From a bacterium UBP15_UBA6099 (GTDB lineage Bacteria; UBP15; UBA6099), in assembly GCA_002435745.1 (NCBI GenBank), contig DIWT01000052.1, positions 1 to 64,000 on the forward strand: a stretch of DNA of 64,000 nucleotides, given 5' to 3'. The notes beneath the pieces are model-generated. The model had not been told where the DNA came from and searched no databases. It saw only the letters and a list, made by a program, of their open reading frames with translations. This document shows, piece after piece, positions 17,705 through 28,571 of this stretch. Both the position numbers and the translations under genes were made by a program. The number at the start of each line of letters is the position of its first letter. Position 1 is the stretch's first letter.

Positions 17705-18913
17705 TCAGATTACCGTGATCAACTGGAACATGGGCATGAACATTGCCACCACTATGAACCCGACCATGCCGCCCATAAACACCATCAGCAAAGGCTCAAG
17801 CAGGGAAGTCAACGCGGACAGAGTCGCCTCTACTTCCATGTCGTAAAATTCGGATATTTTGTTGAGCATGGCGTCCAGTTTTCCTGTTTCCTCGCCGACG
17901 GCTATCATTTGAGTGACCATCGGAGGAAAAATGCCGGACGCCTCCATAGGCACCGAGATGGATTCGCCTTCCCTGATGCTGACTCTGACGCTCTCGATGG
18001 CCTTTTCGACAACCTTGTTGCCCGACGCCTTGCCTGTGACATCCAGCGCCTGCATAACCGGCACGCCGCTGCTGAGCAGGGTTCCGAGCGTCCTGCTGAA
18101 CCGCGATACCGTAACTTTCTTGTTTAACAGCCCGAATACAGGCACTCTAAGCAGAAGAGTATGCCACTGGAACTTCCCCTTGGGCGTGTTCGTATAATAT
18201 TTGAATAGAAACACCGCGCCGACGGCAAATCCGATAAAGACATACCAGTATCCGCGCAGGGCGTCGCTCATCTTTATTAGCATCGCCGTCATTGCAGGCA
18301 TGGTCACGTTCAGATTCTCAAATACCGATGTAAATGTGGGCAAAACGAAAACAAGCATGAAAATAACGATAATGATAGCGAAAATAAAGATAATGGTGGG
18401 ATAAGTCATTGAGGATTTGACTTTTGCCCTTAGAGCCTGATCTTTTTCCAGAAATTCAGCGATTCGGCTGAGGGTTTCGTCGAGCACGCCGCCGACCTCG
18501 CCCGCGTGAGTCAGGTTAATAAACAGGTCGCTGAAAGTCTGGGGATGCTGACCGAATGAATCGGCGAGCGACGCTCCGCTTTCCACTCTCAGCCTGATGT
18601 CTCTTATTATTTCTTTTAATTTCTTGTCGTCCGCCTGCTTTTCAAGGATGTCCAGAGCGCGCACCAGAGACAGCCCGGCGTTGACCATAGTGGAGAACTG
18701 GCGGGCGAACACGGCGAGGTTCTTGGCCTTGACCTTCTGGAACTTTGCGAGGACTTCCTTGAGGTTCATCGATTTTGACTTGAGCGAAATCGATGTGGCG
18801 ATATAGTTCTTTTCCCTGAGACGGGAGCGGACGGACTGTTCGTTGTCCGCGTCCATCGTGCCGGAGACGAGTTGTCCCTTGGAGTCCCGCGCCTTGTAAA
18901 CGTATTGCGCCAT
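17705..18913 (-). CDS. pilC: Type IV pilus inner-membrane platform protein PilC
   Basis: Polytopic platform (GspF family) on which the PilB/PilT motors act. The 402-aa length is typical. Two T2SSF domains are seen: about 65-190 (FARQFSTMVNAGLSL, ESGASLADSF, AGEVGGVLDETL) and about 270-390 (FSRTLGTLLSSGVPV, REGESISVPM, VGEETGKLDAML), with three membrane segments at about 168-190, 218-238 and 372-396. It lies 39 bp after pilT. Confidence 0.97.
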   Translation of the reverse strand: MAQYVYKARDSKGQLVSGTMDADNEQSVRSRLREKNYIATSISLKSKSMNLKEVLAKFQKVKAKNLAVFARQFSTMVNAGLSLVRALDILEKQADDKKLKEIIRDIRLRVESGASLADSFGQHPQTFSDLFINLTHAGEVGGVLDETLSRIAEFLEKDQALRAKVKSSMTYPTIIFIFAIIIVIFMLVFVLPTFTSVFENLNVTMPAMTAMLIKMSDALRGYWYVFIGFAVGAVFLFKYYTNTPKGKFQWHTLLLRVPVFGLLNKKVTVSRFSRTLGTLLSSGVPVMQALDVTGKASGNKVVEKAIESVRVSIREGESISVPMEASGIFPPMVTQMIAVGEETGKLDAMLNKISEFYDMEVEATLSALTSLLEPLLMVFMGGMVGFIVVAMFMPMFQLITVI

Positions 18914-18952
18914 GAAGAGTCCCTTCAGAAATCAGTATGCCCGCCGCGCTCT

Positions 18953-20014
18953 TCAGCCGTGTATCAGCTTTTTGAGGTCGTCGGGGTTGTGCGCCCTGTT
19001 GATGGCGTCGGCGTAAGTTATCTGGCCGCCGGTGTACAGGTCCTTTAGAGCCATGTCCATAGTCTGCATGCCCGCCGACGCGCCCGTCTGGATGGCGGCG
19101 TTTATCTGGTGGGCCTTGTTCTCGCGAATAAGGTTTCGGACGGCGGGGGTGGCGATGAGGATTTCCACCGCCGGGACGCGCCCGATGCCGCCCACGCGCG
19201 CGAGCAACTGCTGGGTCATTACCGCTTCGAGGTTCGCCGCCAGCATCGTCCGTATCTGGGTCTGCTGGTGGGGGGGAAAGACGTCGATTATTCTGTCTAT
19301 GGAGCCGGCGGCCGAGTTCGTGTGCAGGGTGGCGAACACAAGGTGGCCCGTTTCCGCTATCGTCAGCGCCGCTTCCATCGTCTCGAGGTCTCTCATTTCG
19401 CCTATGAGAATCACGTCGGGATCCTCGCGCAGGACGGAGCGGAGCGCGCGGTTGAACGACTTGGTGTCCAGTTCCAGTTCGCGTTGGTTGATCATGCTTT
19501 TCTTGTGCCGGTGCAGGTATTCTATCGGGTCTTCGATGGTGATGATGTGGGCGTCGCGGGTGGAGTTGATAAGGTCTATGCAGGCGGCGAGCGTGGTGGA
19601 TTTGCCGCAACCCGTCGGCCCGGTGACCAGAATCAGCCCGCGCGGCTTGAGGGTGAGAGTCTTGACCACCTTTGGAATCCGCAGGTCGTCCAGAGAGGGA
19701 ACTTTCGACGGGATGGAGCGCATGACCGCCCCGACCGAGCCTCTCTGCAGGAATATGTTCACGCGGAACCTGCCAAGCCCGGATACGCCGTATGACAGGT
19801 CAAGCTCGAAGTTCTCTTCGAAAGACTGCTTCTGCTGGTCCGTCAGCATGCTGTAGATAAGCTTCTGTGATGTGGCCGGGATTATCCTCTCGATATCCAT
19901 CGGCACAAGCCTGCCGTCTATCCTCAGCACGGGAGGCAGCCCGGCGGTTATATGCACGTCCGACGCTTTCCTCTGCACCGCTTTAGTCAAAATTTCATCT
20001 ATGTCGAAATCCAT
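18953..20014 (-). CDS. pilT: Pilus retraction ATPase PilT
   Basis: Hexameric cytoplasmic motor that depolymerises pili. The product (353 aa from this start) has the N-terminal PAS-like domain (KASDVHITAGLPP), Walker A GPTGCGKST (132-140), Asp box ITIEDPIEYLH, Walker B VILIGEMRDLET, His box and the retraction-specific AVRNLIREN motif, which marks PilT rather than PilB. I start at ATG 20014 (MDFDIDEIL), where homology begins; an upstream in-frame ATG at 20092 adds 26 unlikely residues. No extension ATPase (PilB) is in the window. Confidence 0.96.
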   Translation of the reverse strand: MDFDIDEILTKAVQRKASDVHITAGLPPVLRIDGRLVPMDIERIIPATSQKLIYSMLTDQQKQSFEENFELDLSYGVSGLGRFRVNIFLQRGSVGAVMRSIPSKVPSLDDLRIPKVVKTLTLKPRGLILVTGPTGCGKSTTLAACIDLINSTRDAHIITIEDPIEYLHRHKKSMINQRELELDTKSFNRALRSVLREDPDVILIGEMRDLETMEAALTIAETGHLVFATLHTNSAAGSIDRIIDVFPPHQQTQIRTMLAANLEAVMTQQLLARVGGIGRVPAVEILIATPAVRNLIRENKAHQINAAIQTGASAGMQTMDMALKDLYTGGQITYADAINRAHNPDDLKKLIHG

Positions 20015-20100
20015 CGCAGCCGGTTCCCTTTCGCGCAAAAAATAAGTCAGCGCGCGGAAAGCGGACAAACCGAAGTCCGCCCCCGCTTCCATTGTATTTT

Positions 20101-20129
20101 AATATAGCATCCCCCGTTGCGCGCAATAA
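20101..20129 (-). promoter_or_regulatory. Candidate pilT promoter (extended -10)
   Basis: On the minus strand TGC precedes TATATT (20106-20101), an extended -10; TTATTG lies 17 bp upstream. This would drive pilT-pilC. It sits in the 300-bp region between pilT and the divergent UPF0182 gene. Confidence 0.4.
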
Positions 20130-20228
20130 ATGTCCAAATAATTTGCCGGGGCGCGCCAGTCGCGCCCGGAAACCCGCCGTCGCGCGACGATTGCGCGGGT
20201 CGATGCGCCTCGCGGGCGCCCTGTTTCG

Positions 20229-20257
20229 TTGACGCTTCTTTTTTCCGCTATTAGAAT
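20229..20257 (+). promoter_or_regulatory. Sigma-70 type promoter of the UPF0182 gene
   Basis: TTGACG (20229-20234), 17-bp spacer, TAGAAT (20252-20257); five of six bases match consensus in each box. Transcription would start about 50 bp before the gene at 20315. Confidence 0.65.
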
Positions 20258-20314
20258 ATTATATCCTTATTATTCACGAGCGGCGAATATTCGGGGTCAA
20301 ACAAAACGGACAGG

Positions 20315-23089
20315 ATGGCGATAATGACAGGAAACAGACGCAACGGAATATGGATGGCGATATTCGCGATATTTTTCGCGCTTCCGGCGCTGATGAGCGC
20401 GGTTCGGCTCTATACGGATTGGCTCTGGTTCATATCCGTCGGGTACGAGTCGGTCTTCACCACCATCATCCTGACAAGGATAAAACTCGGTCTGGCGCTC
20501 GGCGCGGCGTTTATGGCGTTCATGGCGCTGAACCTTTTCGCGGCGGACAGGTTGAGCAGGGTCGGCTACATCACGCTCGGCAACGACGCGGTCGAGCTGC
20601 CCGGAAGCGAGACGCTTGGCCGCAACATCAGGATGGTGATGCTCGGGGCGGCGGGGTTCCTCGCAGTGATTCTGGCTCTCGAAGCGTCCACGCGATGGGA
20701 CCTGTTCATCCGCTACTCCAACCCGGCGGCCTTCGGCGCGGCGGATCCCGTGTTCAACCTCGACATTTCTTTCTTCGTTTTCAGCCTGCCGTTTCTCAAC
20801 TATATATATCAATGGTCCTTTATAACGCTTTTGCTCGCGGCGGGGATGTCCGTCGGGGTGTACGCGTACAAGCGCGGGTTCGTGGTTACGAGCAAGGGAG
20901 TGCATTTCAGGAGCGCGATATTCAGCCATCTTTCGGCGCTGCTGATGATGGCGGCGCTGCTCAAGGCTTGGGGCTACAAGCTTATGGCGTTCAACCTGAT
21001 GGCGACATCGCGGGGATTCGTGACAGGCCCCGGATTCGTGGACACAAGCGTCCGGATGCCGCTGCTGCACATCCTGTCCATCTTGGCGCTGGCGCTAGCA
21101 GTGGCGATGGCGGCGAATATTTTCATCAGGAGCTGGAAACCCATCGCGGCGGCAGCCATCCTGTTCATAGTCGCCTCGGCCGCAGGAGCCGCATATCCGG
21201 AAATCATCCAGAAATTCCGCGTGTCGCCGAACGAAATCTCGATGGAGCGCCCCTTTATCGCGCGCCAGATCGAACACACCCGGACCGCCTACGACCTGAA
21301 CCGGATCGAGACGATTCCTTTTGACGCGGACAGGGACATCTCCCCGAAGCAGATCGCGGACAACAACCTGACGATTAAGAACATCCGGCTGTGGGACCCC
21401 CGTCCCCTGCTCCAGACATACAGACAGCTTCAGGAAATCCGCACCTATTACAGCTTCGCCAACGTGGACATAGACCGCTACATGGTGGACGGCGAGTACA
21501 GGCAGGTGATGATCTCCGCGAGGGAACTTTCATACGAGAAACTCCCGGCGCGTATATGGATAAACGAGCATCTGACGTTCACGCACGGTTACGGGGCGGC
21601 GGTAAGCCCGGTGAATAGTTTCACTCCGGACGGCATGCCGCATTTCTTCGTCAAGGACATCCCGCCCGTGTCGGTGTCCGAGACTTTGAAGATAACCCAG
21701 CCGCGCATCTACTACGGCGAACTGGCGAACGACTACGTGTTCGTGAACACCAAGGCAGACGAGTTCGACTATCCGATGGGAGAGACGAACGTGCTGGCGG
21801 AATATGACGGCGCGGGCGGGGTGAAACTCGATTCGACATTCAAGAAAGCGGCGTTCGCGCTCAGGTTCTCGTCGCTCGCGTCGCTCCTCAACTCCGACAT
21901 AAAGAAAGACAGCAAGGTGATGCTTTATCGCAATATCCTCGGAAGCGGTTTCAACCCCGGCCTTGTGAACCGCATTATGCCGCTGGTCCACTACGACATG
22001 AATCCTTACGTGTTCATCGACGCGGAAGGCCGCATGAAATGGCTGATCGACGGTTACACAATCAGCAACACGTTCCCGTATTCCCAGCATTTCGGAAAAG
22101 GCGAAGCCGTCCGCTACAACTACATACGCAACTCGGTCAAGGCGGTGGTGGACGCCTACGACGGGACGACGGAGTTCTACATGTTCGACGAGACGGACCC
22201 GATAATAAAAGCGTACGCGGCGATGTTCCCCGGCCTGTTCAAGCCCGCCGCCGAGATGCCCGCGTCCGTGCGGGCGCATCTGCGCTACCCGGTGGACTAC
22301 TTCACCGTGCAGTCCCGCGTGTTCTCCTCCTACCACATGACGGACCCGCTGGTCTTCTACAACAAGGAGGATCTGTGGACGACGCCGCGCGAGATGTTCT
22401 TCCAGAACGAGCAGGAAGTGGAGCCGTATTACAACATCATGAAGTTGCCCGGAGGAGATAAAGAGGAATACGTGCTGATGCTGCCGTTCACTCCGGCGCG
22501 GAGGGACAACATATCGGCGTGGATGTGCGCGCGCAACGACGGCGACGACTATGGACGGCTCGTCGTTTACACTTTCCCGAAGAAAAAACTTGTTTTCGGC
22601 CCGTTCCAAGTCGAGGCGAGGATAGATCAGGACGCGGGGATTTCGCAGCAGATATCGCTGTGGTCGCAAAGCGGCTCGCAGGTGGTGCGCGGCAATATGC
22701 TGGTGATACCCATCGAGAACTCGCTGCTCTATGTCGAGCCGCTTTTCTTGCAAGCGGAAAGGGGCGACATCCCGGAGCTTAAACGCGTCATCGTCTCCAA
22801 TGGAGACCGAGTGGTGATGGAAGAGACGCTGGAGAAAGCCATATCCGGGCTTGTCGGAGTCGCCGTTCCGGAGACGCCCGCGCAAGGCGCGCCCAAGCCC
22901 GCTCCGGCTTCTTCCGCAGATTCAGGCTATCTCACAATTGATCAAGCGGTGGACAAAGCGCTCGAACACATCGAGTCGGCAAAGCGGCGGATTCGCGAAC
23001 TGGACTGGAACGGATTCGGCGGCCAAATAGACGCGGCGGAAAAAACCCTCAAAGAAATCAAATCCCGCGACGCGAACCGCCCGGACTAG
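20315..23089 (+). CDS. UPF0182 family membrane protein
   Basis: Large membrane protein of the COG1615/UPF0182 family, function unknown. The 924-aa product has seven predicted membrane segments in the first 300 residues (for example IWMAIFAIFFALPALMSAV and LGLALGAAFMAFMALNLFA), then a roughly 550-residue extracytoplasmic region with family blocks (NLTIKNIRLWDPRPL, YYSFANVDIDRY, YRQVMISARE, PFTPARRDNISAWM), and a C-terminal helical tail (about 880-920) rich in Ala, Glu and Lys. Two ATGs three codons apart (20315, 20324) compete; AGG lies at either distance. It is divergent from pilT and stands alone, so no pathway link is visible. Confidence 0.93.
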   Translation: MAIMTGNRRNGIWMAIFAIFFALPALMSAVRLYTDWLWFISVGYESVFTTIILTRIKLGLALGAAFMAFMALNLFAADRLSRVGYITLGNDAVELPGSETLGRNIRMVMLGAAGFLAVILALEASTRWDLFIRYSNPAAFGAADPVFNLDISFFVFSLPFLNYIYQWSFITLLLAAGMSVGVYAYKRGFVVTSKGVHFRSAIFSHLSALLMMAALLKAWGYKLMAFNLMATSRGFVTGPGFVDTSVRMPLLHILSILALALAVAMAANIFIRSWKPIAAAAILFIVASAAGAAYPEIIQKFRVSPNEISMERPFIARQIEHTRTAYDLNRIETIPFDADRDISPKQIADNNLTIKNIRLWDPRPLLQTYRQLQEIRTYYSFANVDIDRYMVDGEYRQVMISARELSYEKLPARIWINEHLTFTHGYGAAVSPVNSFTPDGMPHFFVKDIPPVSVSETLKITQPRIYYGELANDYVFVNTKADEFDYPMGETNVLAEYDGAGGVKLDSTFKKAAFALRFSSLASLLNSDIKKDSKVMLYRNILGSGFNPGLVNRIMPLVHYDMNPYVFIDAEGRMKWLIDGYTISNTFPYSQHFGKGEAVRYNYIRNSVKAVVDAYDGTTEFYMFDETDPIIKAYAAMFPGLFKPAAEMPASVRAHLRYPVDYFTVQSRVFSSYHMTDPLVFYNKEDLWTTPREMFFQNEQEVEPYYNIMKLPGGDKEEYVLMLPFTPARRDNISAWMCARNDGDDYGRLVVYTFPKKKLVFGPFQVEARIDQDAGISQQISLWSQSGSQVVRGNMLVIPIENSLLYVEPLFLQAERGDIPELKRVIVSNGDRVVMEETLEKAISGLVGVAVPETPAQGAPKPAPASSADSGYLTIDQAVDKALEHIESAKRRIRELDWNGFGGQIDAAEKTLKEIKSRDANRPD

Positions 23090-23128
23090 GAATTCAAAAT
23101 ATTTAACGCGTTTCCCGCCGCCGGGCGT

Positions 23129-23746
23129 TCAGTGCGCCGCGTTGTTTTCGTTGTCGCTGAATAGTTTCAGCAGGCGTGGTTTGAGGATGTCCCATTTGAT
23201 GGGTTTGACCATATAGTCGTTGGCCCCGGCGCGGAACGTTTCAATGATGGTGGCTTTTTCCGTGTCTGTTGATACGGCGAGTATCTTCGTTTGCGGCATT
23301 TTTCTGTGAATCTGTTTAATGGCGAGCCTGCCGTCCATCTTGGGAAGATGGATGTCCATGACGACGAGTTCGGGGCTGTAAACGGAAACCGCTTCAAGGC
23401 CTTCCTCTGCGGTCGGGGATTCGCCGCACACGAACATGCCCATGCGGTAAAGCATCTTGCTGAACATGTGACGGAAGAAAAGGGAGTCGTCCACGACGAC
23501 GGCGCGCTTGTTGCGCAGTGGGTCGAACTCCTTGTTCATGTCGCACGTCTGGATGTAAAGCCTGTCGATGCCGCACTCCCTGAGTTTGTCTATGTGCGCG
23601 CGGGTAAGGAAAGTGTCCGCGGCGACGATGATGCCGCCTGCGGTGTTCTTGATGTCTTCGGCCACCGCCATGCCGGGAACGATGTCCTTGATCCTCGACC
23701 TGACGGATTTTACGTAAGGTTTTTTTTCAGCGCCGTCCGCTTGCAT
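23129..23746 (-). CDS. Receiver protein with HD-GYP-type N-terminal module
   Basis: Two-part protein of 205 aa. Residues about 12-65 (IKDIVPGMAVAEDI ... HIDKLRECGIDRLYI) match the module at the start of the HD-GYP protein encoded at 44938. Residues about 80-200 are a CheY-like receiver: VVVDDS, phospho-acceptor Asp in VVMDIHLPKMDG, Thr in VSTD and Lys in MVKPIKW. No output domain. I start at ATG 23746, with AGGAG seven bases upstream; a TTG 27 bases earlier lacks one. It is the last gene of the chemosensory operon, 39 bp after cheX. Confidence 0.85.
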   Translation of the reverse strand: MQADGAEKKPYVKSVRSRIKDIVPGMAVAEDIKNTAGGIIVAADTFLTRAHIDKLRECGIDRLYIQTCDMNKEFDPLRNKRAVVVDDSLFFRHMFSKMLYRMGMFVCGESPTAEEGLEAVSVYSPELVVMDIHLPKMDGRLAIKQIHRKMPQTKILAVSTDTEKATIIETFRAGANDYMVKPIKWDILKPRLLKLFSDNENNAAH

Positions 23747-23785
23747 ATTGCCGCTCCTGTAGCTGTCTGTCAATATAATCCGCCG

Positions 23786-24271
23786 TTACTTTCCCGCCGC
23801 GCCCGCCTCGACCAGAGAGAGGTTCACCTCGATTTTCCCGTTCATAATGCTAAGCGGGATGGCGAGCGTGGGGATTTTAGCTTGATTTGAGATTTCGATT
23901 TTTTCGCCGGTGACCACCGACGGCGGGGTGATGTCGGTGCGGTATCCGGCCTCGGCGAGGCCGATGGTGGCGCTGGCGACAATCATATTAACCAACTCGG
24001 CGAGGGCGCTCTGGGCGTATTCGTCGAGTTTGGCGACCGAGCCTTCCATGAGCATGGCGGCGGCGATGCCGCGCGCGCACGCTTCCTGTATGCATATCAC
24101 AACTTGGCCGGAAAGATGGCCGGTCACTCCGATGAATATGGCCACGCCGTCCACGCTGTAGGGGTAGCCGGGCCTCAGGAACGGACGTCCCAGCGCCGGC
24201 CTTTCCCCAGCCACTTCCTCCAGTATCGAGGATATTCCTTTTAAAAACGGATTCAGATACTCTGCTTTCAT
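23786..24271 (-). CDS. cheX: CheX-family CheY-P phosphatase
   Basis: 161-aa CheC/CheX/FliY-family protein. The phosphatase helix ALAELVNMIVASA shows the Glu-x2-Asn pair that attacks phospho-Asp in CheX. N-terminal MKAEYLNPFLKGISSIL is typical of CheX, and GVTGHLSGQVVICI forms the central sheet. It would dephosphorylate CheY or the fused receivers encoded on both sides; no CheZ is present. It lies 29 bp after the FapA-receiver gene. Confidence 0.88.
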   Translation of the reverse strand: MKAEYLNPFLKGISSILEEVAGERPALGRPFLRPGYPYSVDGVAIFIGVTGHLSGQVVICIQEACARGIAAAMLMEGSVAKLDEYAQSALAELVNMIVASATIGLAEAGYRTDITPPSVVTGEKIEISNQAKIPTLAIPLSIMNGKIEVNLSLVEAGAAGK

Positions 24272-24300
24272 CAGTCTGCAGCCTTTCCCTTCAGCCGAGA

Positions 24301-26079
24301 TTATCTATCGGCGATGCGCGTTATCACTTCGAGAACTTTTTCGGGGACGAACGGCTTGAGTATGAAGTCCGAAGCTCCCGCCACAAGGCTGTCCCTCACT
24401 TTTTCCTTCTGTCCGAGCGCCGATATCATGATGACTTTGGCTTCGGGCCTCTGTTTCTTTATCTCTTTCAGCGACGATATGCCGTCCATGTTCGGCATGG
24501 TGATGTCCATGGTGACGACGTCCGGTTTGAGTTTTTCGAACATGGAGACCGCCTGCTGGCCGTCTTCCGCTTCGCCTGCGATCTTGAAGTTTCCGCATTC
24601 GAGGATGTTGCGCAGTTTGCTCCGCATGAACTTGGTGTCATCGACGATCAGCACCGTCTTTTTCTTCTCTTTCGTCCCGACGTTGACCGTTTTGATCTTG
24701 CGGGTCAGTTCGTCGTAGGAGGACATGGCGATTCCGCCCTCGCGGTCGGACATCAGGGTGGCGAACTTCAGATGCTTGGTTATCCGCTCCCTTGAAGCTC
24801 CGATATAGACCATGCATCCGGGATGGATGGCTTCGGCGGCCTTGACGGTGGCGAACGGGTTGACCTGCATCCGGATTCTCATCGCGGCCAGCCTCTGGCT
24901 GAGGTTCGCCTTTTCCGCTTCGAGAGACGCGAGCGCCTCTTTGAGTTTCGCGATAGCTTCAGGTTTGGCCGTCTTGGCCTGCGCGAGCGCCCTTTTGACC
25001 CGCTCGGACTCTGTGAGCGCCGTCTCCAGCTTCGACTCGACTTCCGCCATTGCAAGGTAGACATCGAACTTGAACCCGGCTCTCAACACTGTGGTCGTTT
25101 CCGACTCGGTCCCGAGTTGCTTGGCTCTGATTTCGGAGTAAGCCATCACGTCGCCGCCGATGATTTTTCCCTCATGCGAAGAACAAATCACCATGCCATT
25201 GCTGCGGACGGAACTGTTGATAATCGCGCGCTCGGAGACCACGTCCTTTTCGGCCTCCACGATGGAATTCTCAATGTATTTTGCGAACACGCTGCCTTTG
25301 GCGGCAACCGCGGACTGTTTCCGCGTGAGTATGCCGCCTTTTACCACGATGTCCCCCTCCGAGTAAATCTCGGCGGCTTGCACGTTGCCCCCGATGCTGA
25401 TGTTGCCGCCCGCTTTGACGATGAACCCGTCCAGCACGTTGCCGCGTATCTCGAGCGCTCCTGCGAAATTTATGTTGCCCGTTTCGTAATCGACGTCGCC
25501 GTTGACGACGTACACCGGATCCACGCTGACCGTGTTCTGCGCGACGCGCGGGGAACCGTCGATGTCCGCGACGAACTCCGTTCCGTCGCCGGACACCTTC
25601 ACATTCGCTCCGGCCTTCAGGACGACATCCGAACCCCACTCTCCGGGGGTGCGGGTTCCCTTGACAGTGACGCCTTCCTCGCCTCTGGTGGGCGGGGTGC
25701 GGCGCGCGATGACTTCTCCCTTGACCACTGATTTGACCAAGTTCAACTCTCTCAAATCTATCTTTGCTTTTTCGTCTTTCGTTATGATGTCGGCGTCTTT
25801 TGTCCACATGAACGCCGCCGAGGCGTCGGCTCCGTGTCCGGGAGGCGTCCCGGAAGCGGCCATGAAGTCCACCGGCTCGACCACCGCCTGCCCGACAAAT
25901 GCCTGAATGCGCTCGTTGCTCGCCACGCCGTAAATAACGCCAGCCTGTTCGAGAGCGCGTTTGACGTCCGCAACGCTCGCCGGAGTCCCGCTTCCTTCCG
26001 GCGGCATTATGAAGGCTATCGCCGACATCTCGTCTCCCGAAATTTCGATCTTCACTGTTCCGTTCTTATCCACTGCCAT
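24301..26079 (-). CDS. FapA (DUF342) protein fused to a CheY-like receiver
   Basis: 592 aa. Residues about 80-340 form a FapA/DUF342 beta-helix-like region (GDVDYETGNINFAG, VKAGGNISIGGNVQAA, EGDIVVKGGIL). A coiled coil follows at about 345-400, then the FapA tail with VKAAEAIHPGCMVYIGA. Residues 472-592 are a complete receiver: VLIVDDTKFMR, phospho-acceptor Asp525 in VTMDITMPNMDG, Ser in MISALG, Lys in ILKPFV. FapA proteins elsewhere are stand-alone and influence polar localisation or flagellar assembly in some species; a receiver fusion would put this under CheA control. GGAGGAAGAAAA before the ATG fixes the start. It lies 65 bp after cheB. Confidence 0.9.
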   Translation of the reverse strand: MAVDKNGTVKIEISGDEMSAIAFIMPPEGSGTPASVADVKRALEQAGVIYGVASNERIQAFVGQAVVEPVDFMAASGTPPGHGADASAAFMWTKDADIITKDEKAKIDLRELNLVKSVVKGEVIARRTPPTRGEEGVTVKGTRTPGEWGSDVVLKAGANVKVSGDGTEFVADIDGSPRVAQNTVSVDPVYVVNGDVDYETGNINFAGALEIRGNVLDGFIVKAGGNISIGGNVQAAEIYSEGDIVVKGGILTRKQSAVAAKGSVFAKYIENSIVEAEKDVVSERAIINSSVRSNGMVICSSHEGKIIGGDVMAYSEIRAKQLGTESETTTVLRAGFKFDVYLAMAEVESKLETALTESERVKRALAQAKTAKPEAIAKLKEALASLEAEKANLSQRLAAMRIRMQVNPFATVKAAEAIHPGCMVYIGASRERITKHLKFATLMSDREGGIAMSSYDELTRKIKTVNVGTKEKKKTVLIVDDTKFMRSKLRNILECGNFKIAGEAEDGQQAVSMFEKLKPDVVTMDITMPNMDGISSLKEIKKQRPEAKVIMISALGQKEKVRDSLVAGASDFILKPFVPEKVLEVITRIADR

Positions 26080-26144
26080 TTTTCTTCCTCCAGTCAGAAC
26101 TCGTTCGTAAATCGCGGAGAGCTTGACGCCCGCCGCGCTGATTG

Positions 26145-27681
<1,537 letters not shown>

Positions 27682-28075
27682 CCCACTCTCCCAGAACTCC
27701 TGATATTACTTCCCTTATCGTTTCCGGCATGAACGGTTTCTTCACGAACGCCTTCATGCCCCTCTGCCATAATTTCTCGATTTTCGTCTCGCTGCCTTCC
27801 GTCGAAACTATGATTACCGGCACGTTTTTCATCACTTCGTCATTGTGCATCGCCTCAAGCATCGCCATGCCGTCCATCACAGGCATGTTGATGTCCGCAA
27901 GCACGAGATCAATCCAGTTGGCTCCGAGAATCCCCAGCGCGTCCCGTCCGTTCTCAGCGTGAAAGATGTCGCCCACCGGAACCTGCGCCATCTGAATCGT
28001 GCGCGACACCATTTTGCGGATTATCGCCGAATCATCGACCACCAGAATGTTATATGCCATTCCTTGCCCCCAGAC

Positions 28076-28570
28076 TCACAGTTCAAATTCCCCGGAGCCG
28101 TTCTTGATTAGCACCCGGCCGGTTCCGATCTCCAATTTCATGGTGCGCCACGAGTCCCCGCCGATATCTTCAGCGGCTATCAACACGCCGTTTTTCCAGA
28201 GTATTTTTTTGAGGCTGATATAGTTTCGGCGGCCTATCTGAAAAAAACCTGTTTTATCCATCACGTTCGAGCCGCCCGCGACTTTAACCACAAGGCGCTT
28301 TTTCTCCGCTCCAAGCCTGTATGCGCTCTTAAAAAGAGCCGGAAGCCCCGTGTCCGCAAACATGCACGGGTTCTCCGCGGCCCTCTCCGGCCTGCAATCC
28401 GACGATGGTAGCTGATAATGAAGCATCCCTCCCACGTTAGCCTTGGGATCGTATATCGTCACTCCTATACAAGAGCCGAGAGAATGCGTCACTATGATAT
28501 CTCCCTCGTTCGCCGACACCTTCATGTCGGACACTCCCACAAGATGCTTTTGAGCGGTATTATTTTCCAT
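28076..28570 (-). CDS. cheD: Chemoreceptor glutamine deamidase CheD
   Basis: Deamidates receptor glutamines and, in Bacillus and Thermotoga, binds CheC. The 164-aa product keeps the catalytic Cys34 (HSLGSCIGV) and His51 (GGMLHYQLP), and VKVAGGSNVM and GRRNYISLKKIL. It follows cheR by only 1 bp. CheD beside CheX fits an adaptation system closer to Bacillus/Thermotoga than to Escherichia. Confidence 0.95.
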   Translation of the reverse strand: MENNTAQKHLVGVSDMKVSANEGDIIVTHSLGSCIGVTIYDPKANVGGMLHYQLPSSDCRPERAAENPCMFADTGLPALFKSAYRLGAEKKRLVVKVAGGSNVMDKTGFFQIGRRNYISLKKILWKNGVLIAAEDIGGDSWRTMKLEIGTGRVLIKNGSGEFEL

Positions 28571-28571
28571 C

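Noticed and set aside
21530..22885. Long minus-strand ORF inside the UPF0182 gene
   Set aside because: Low-complexity His/Arg/Val translation typical of an antisense frame.
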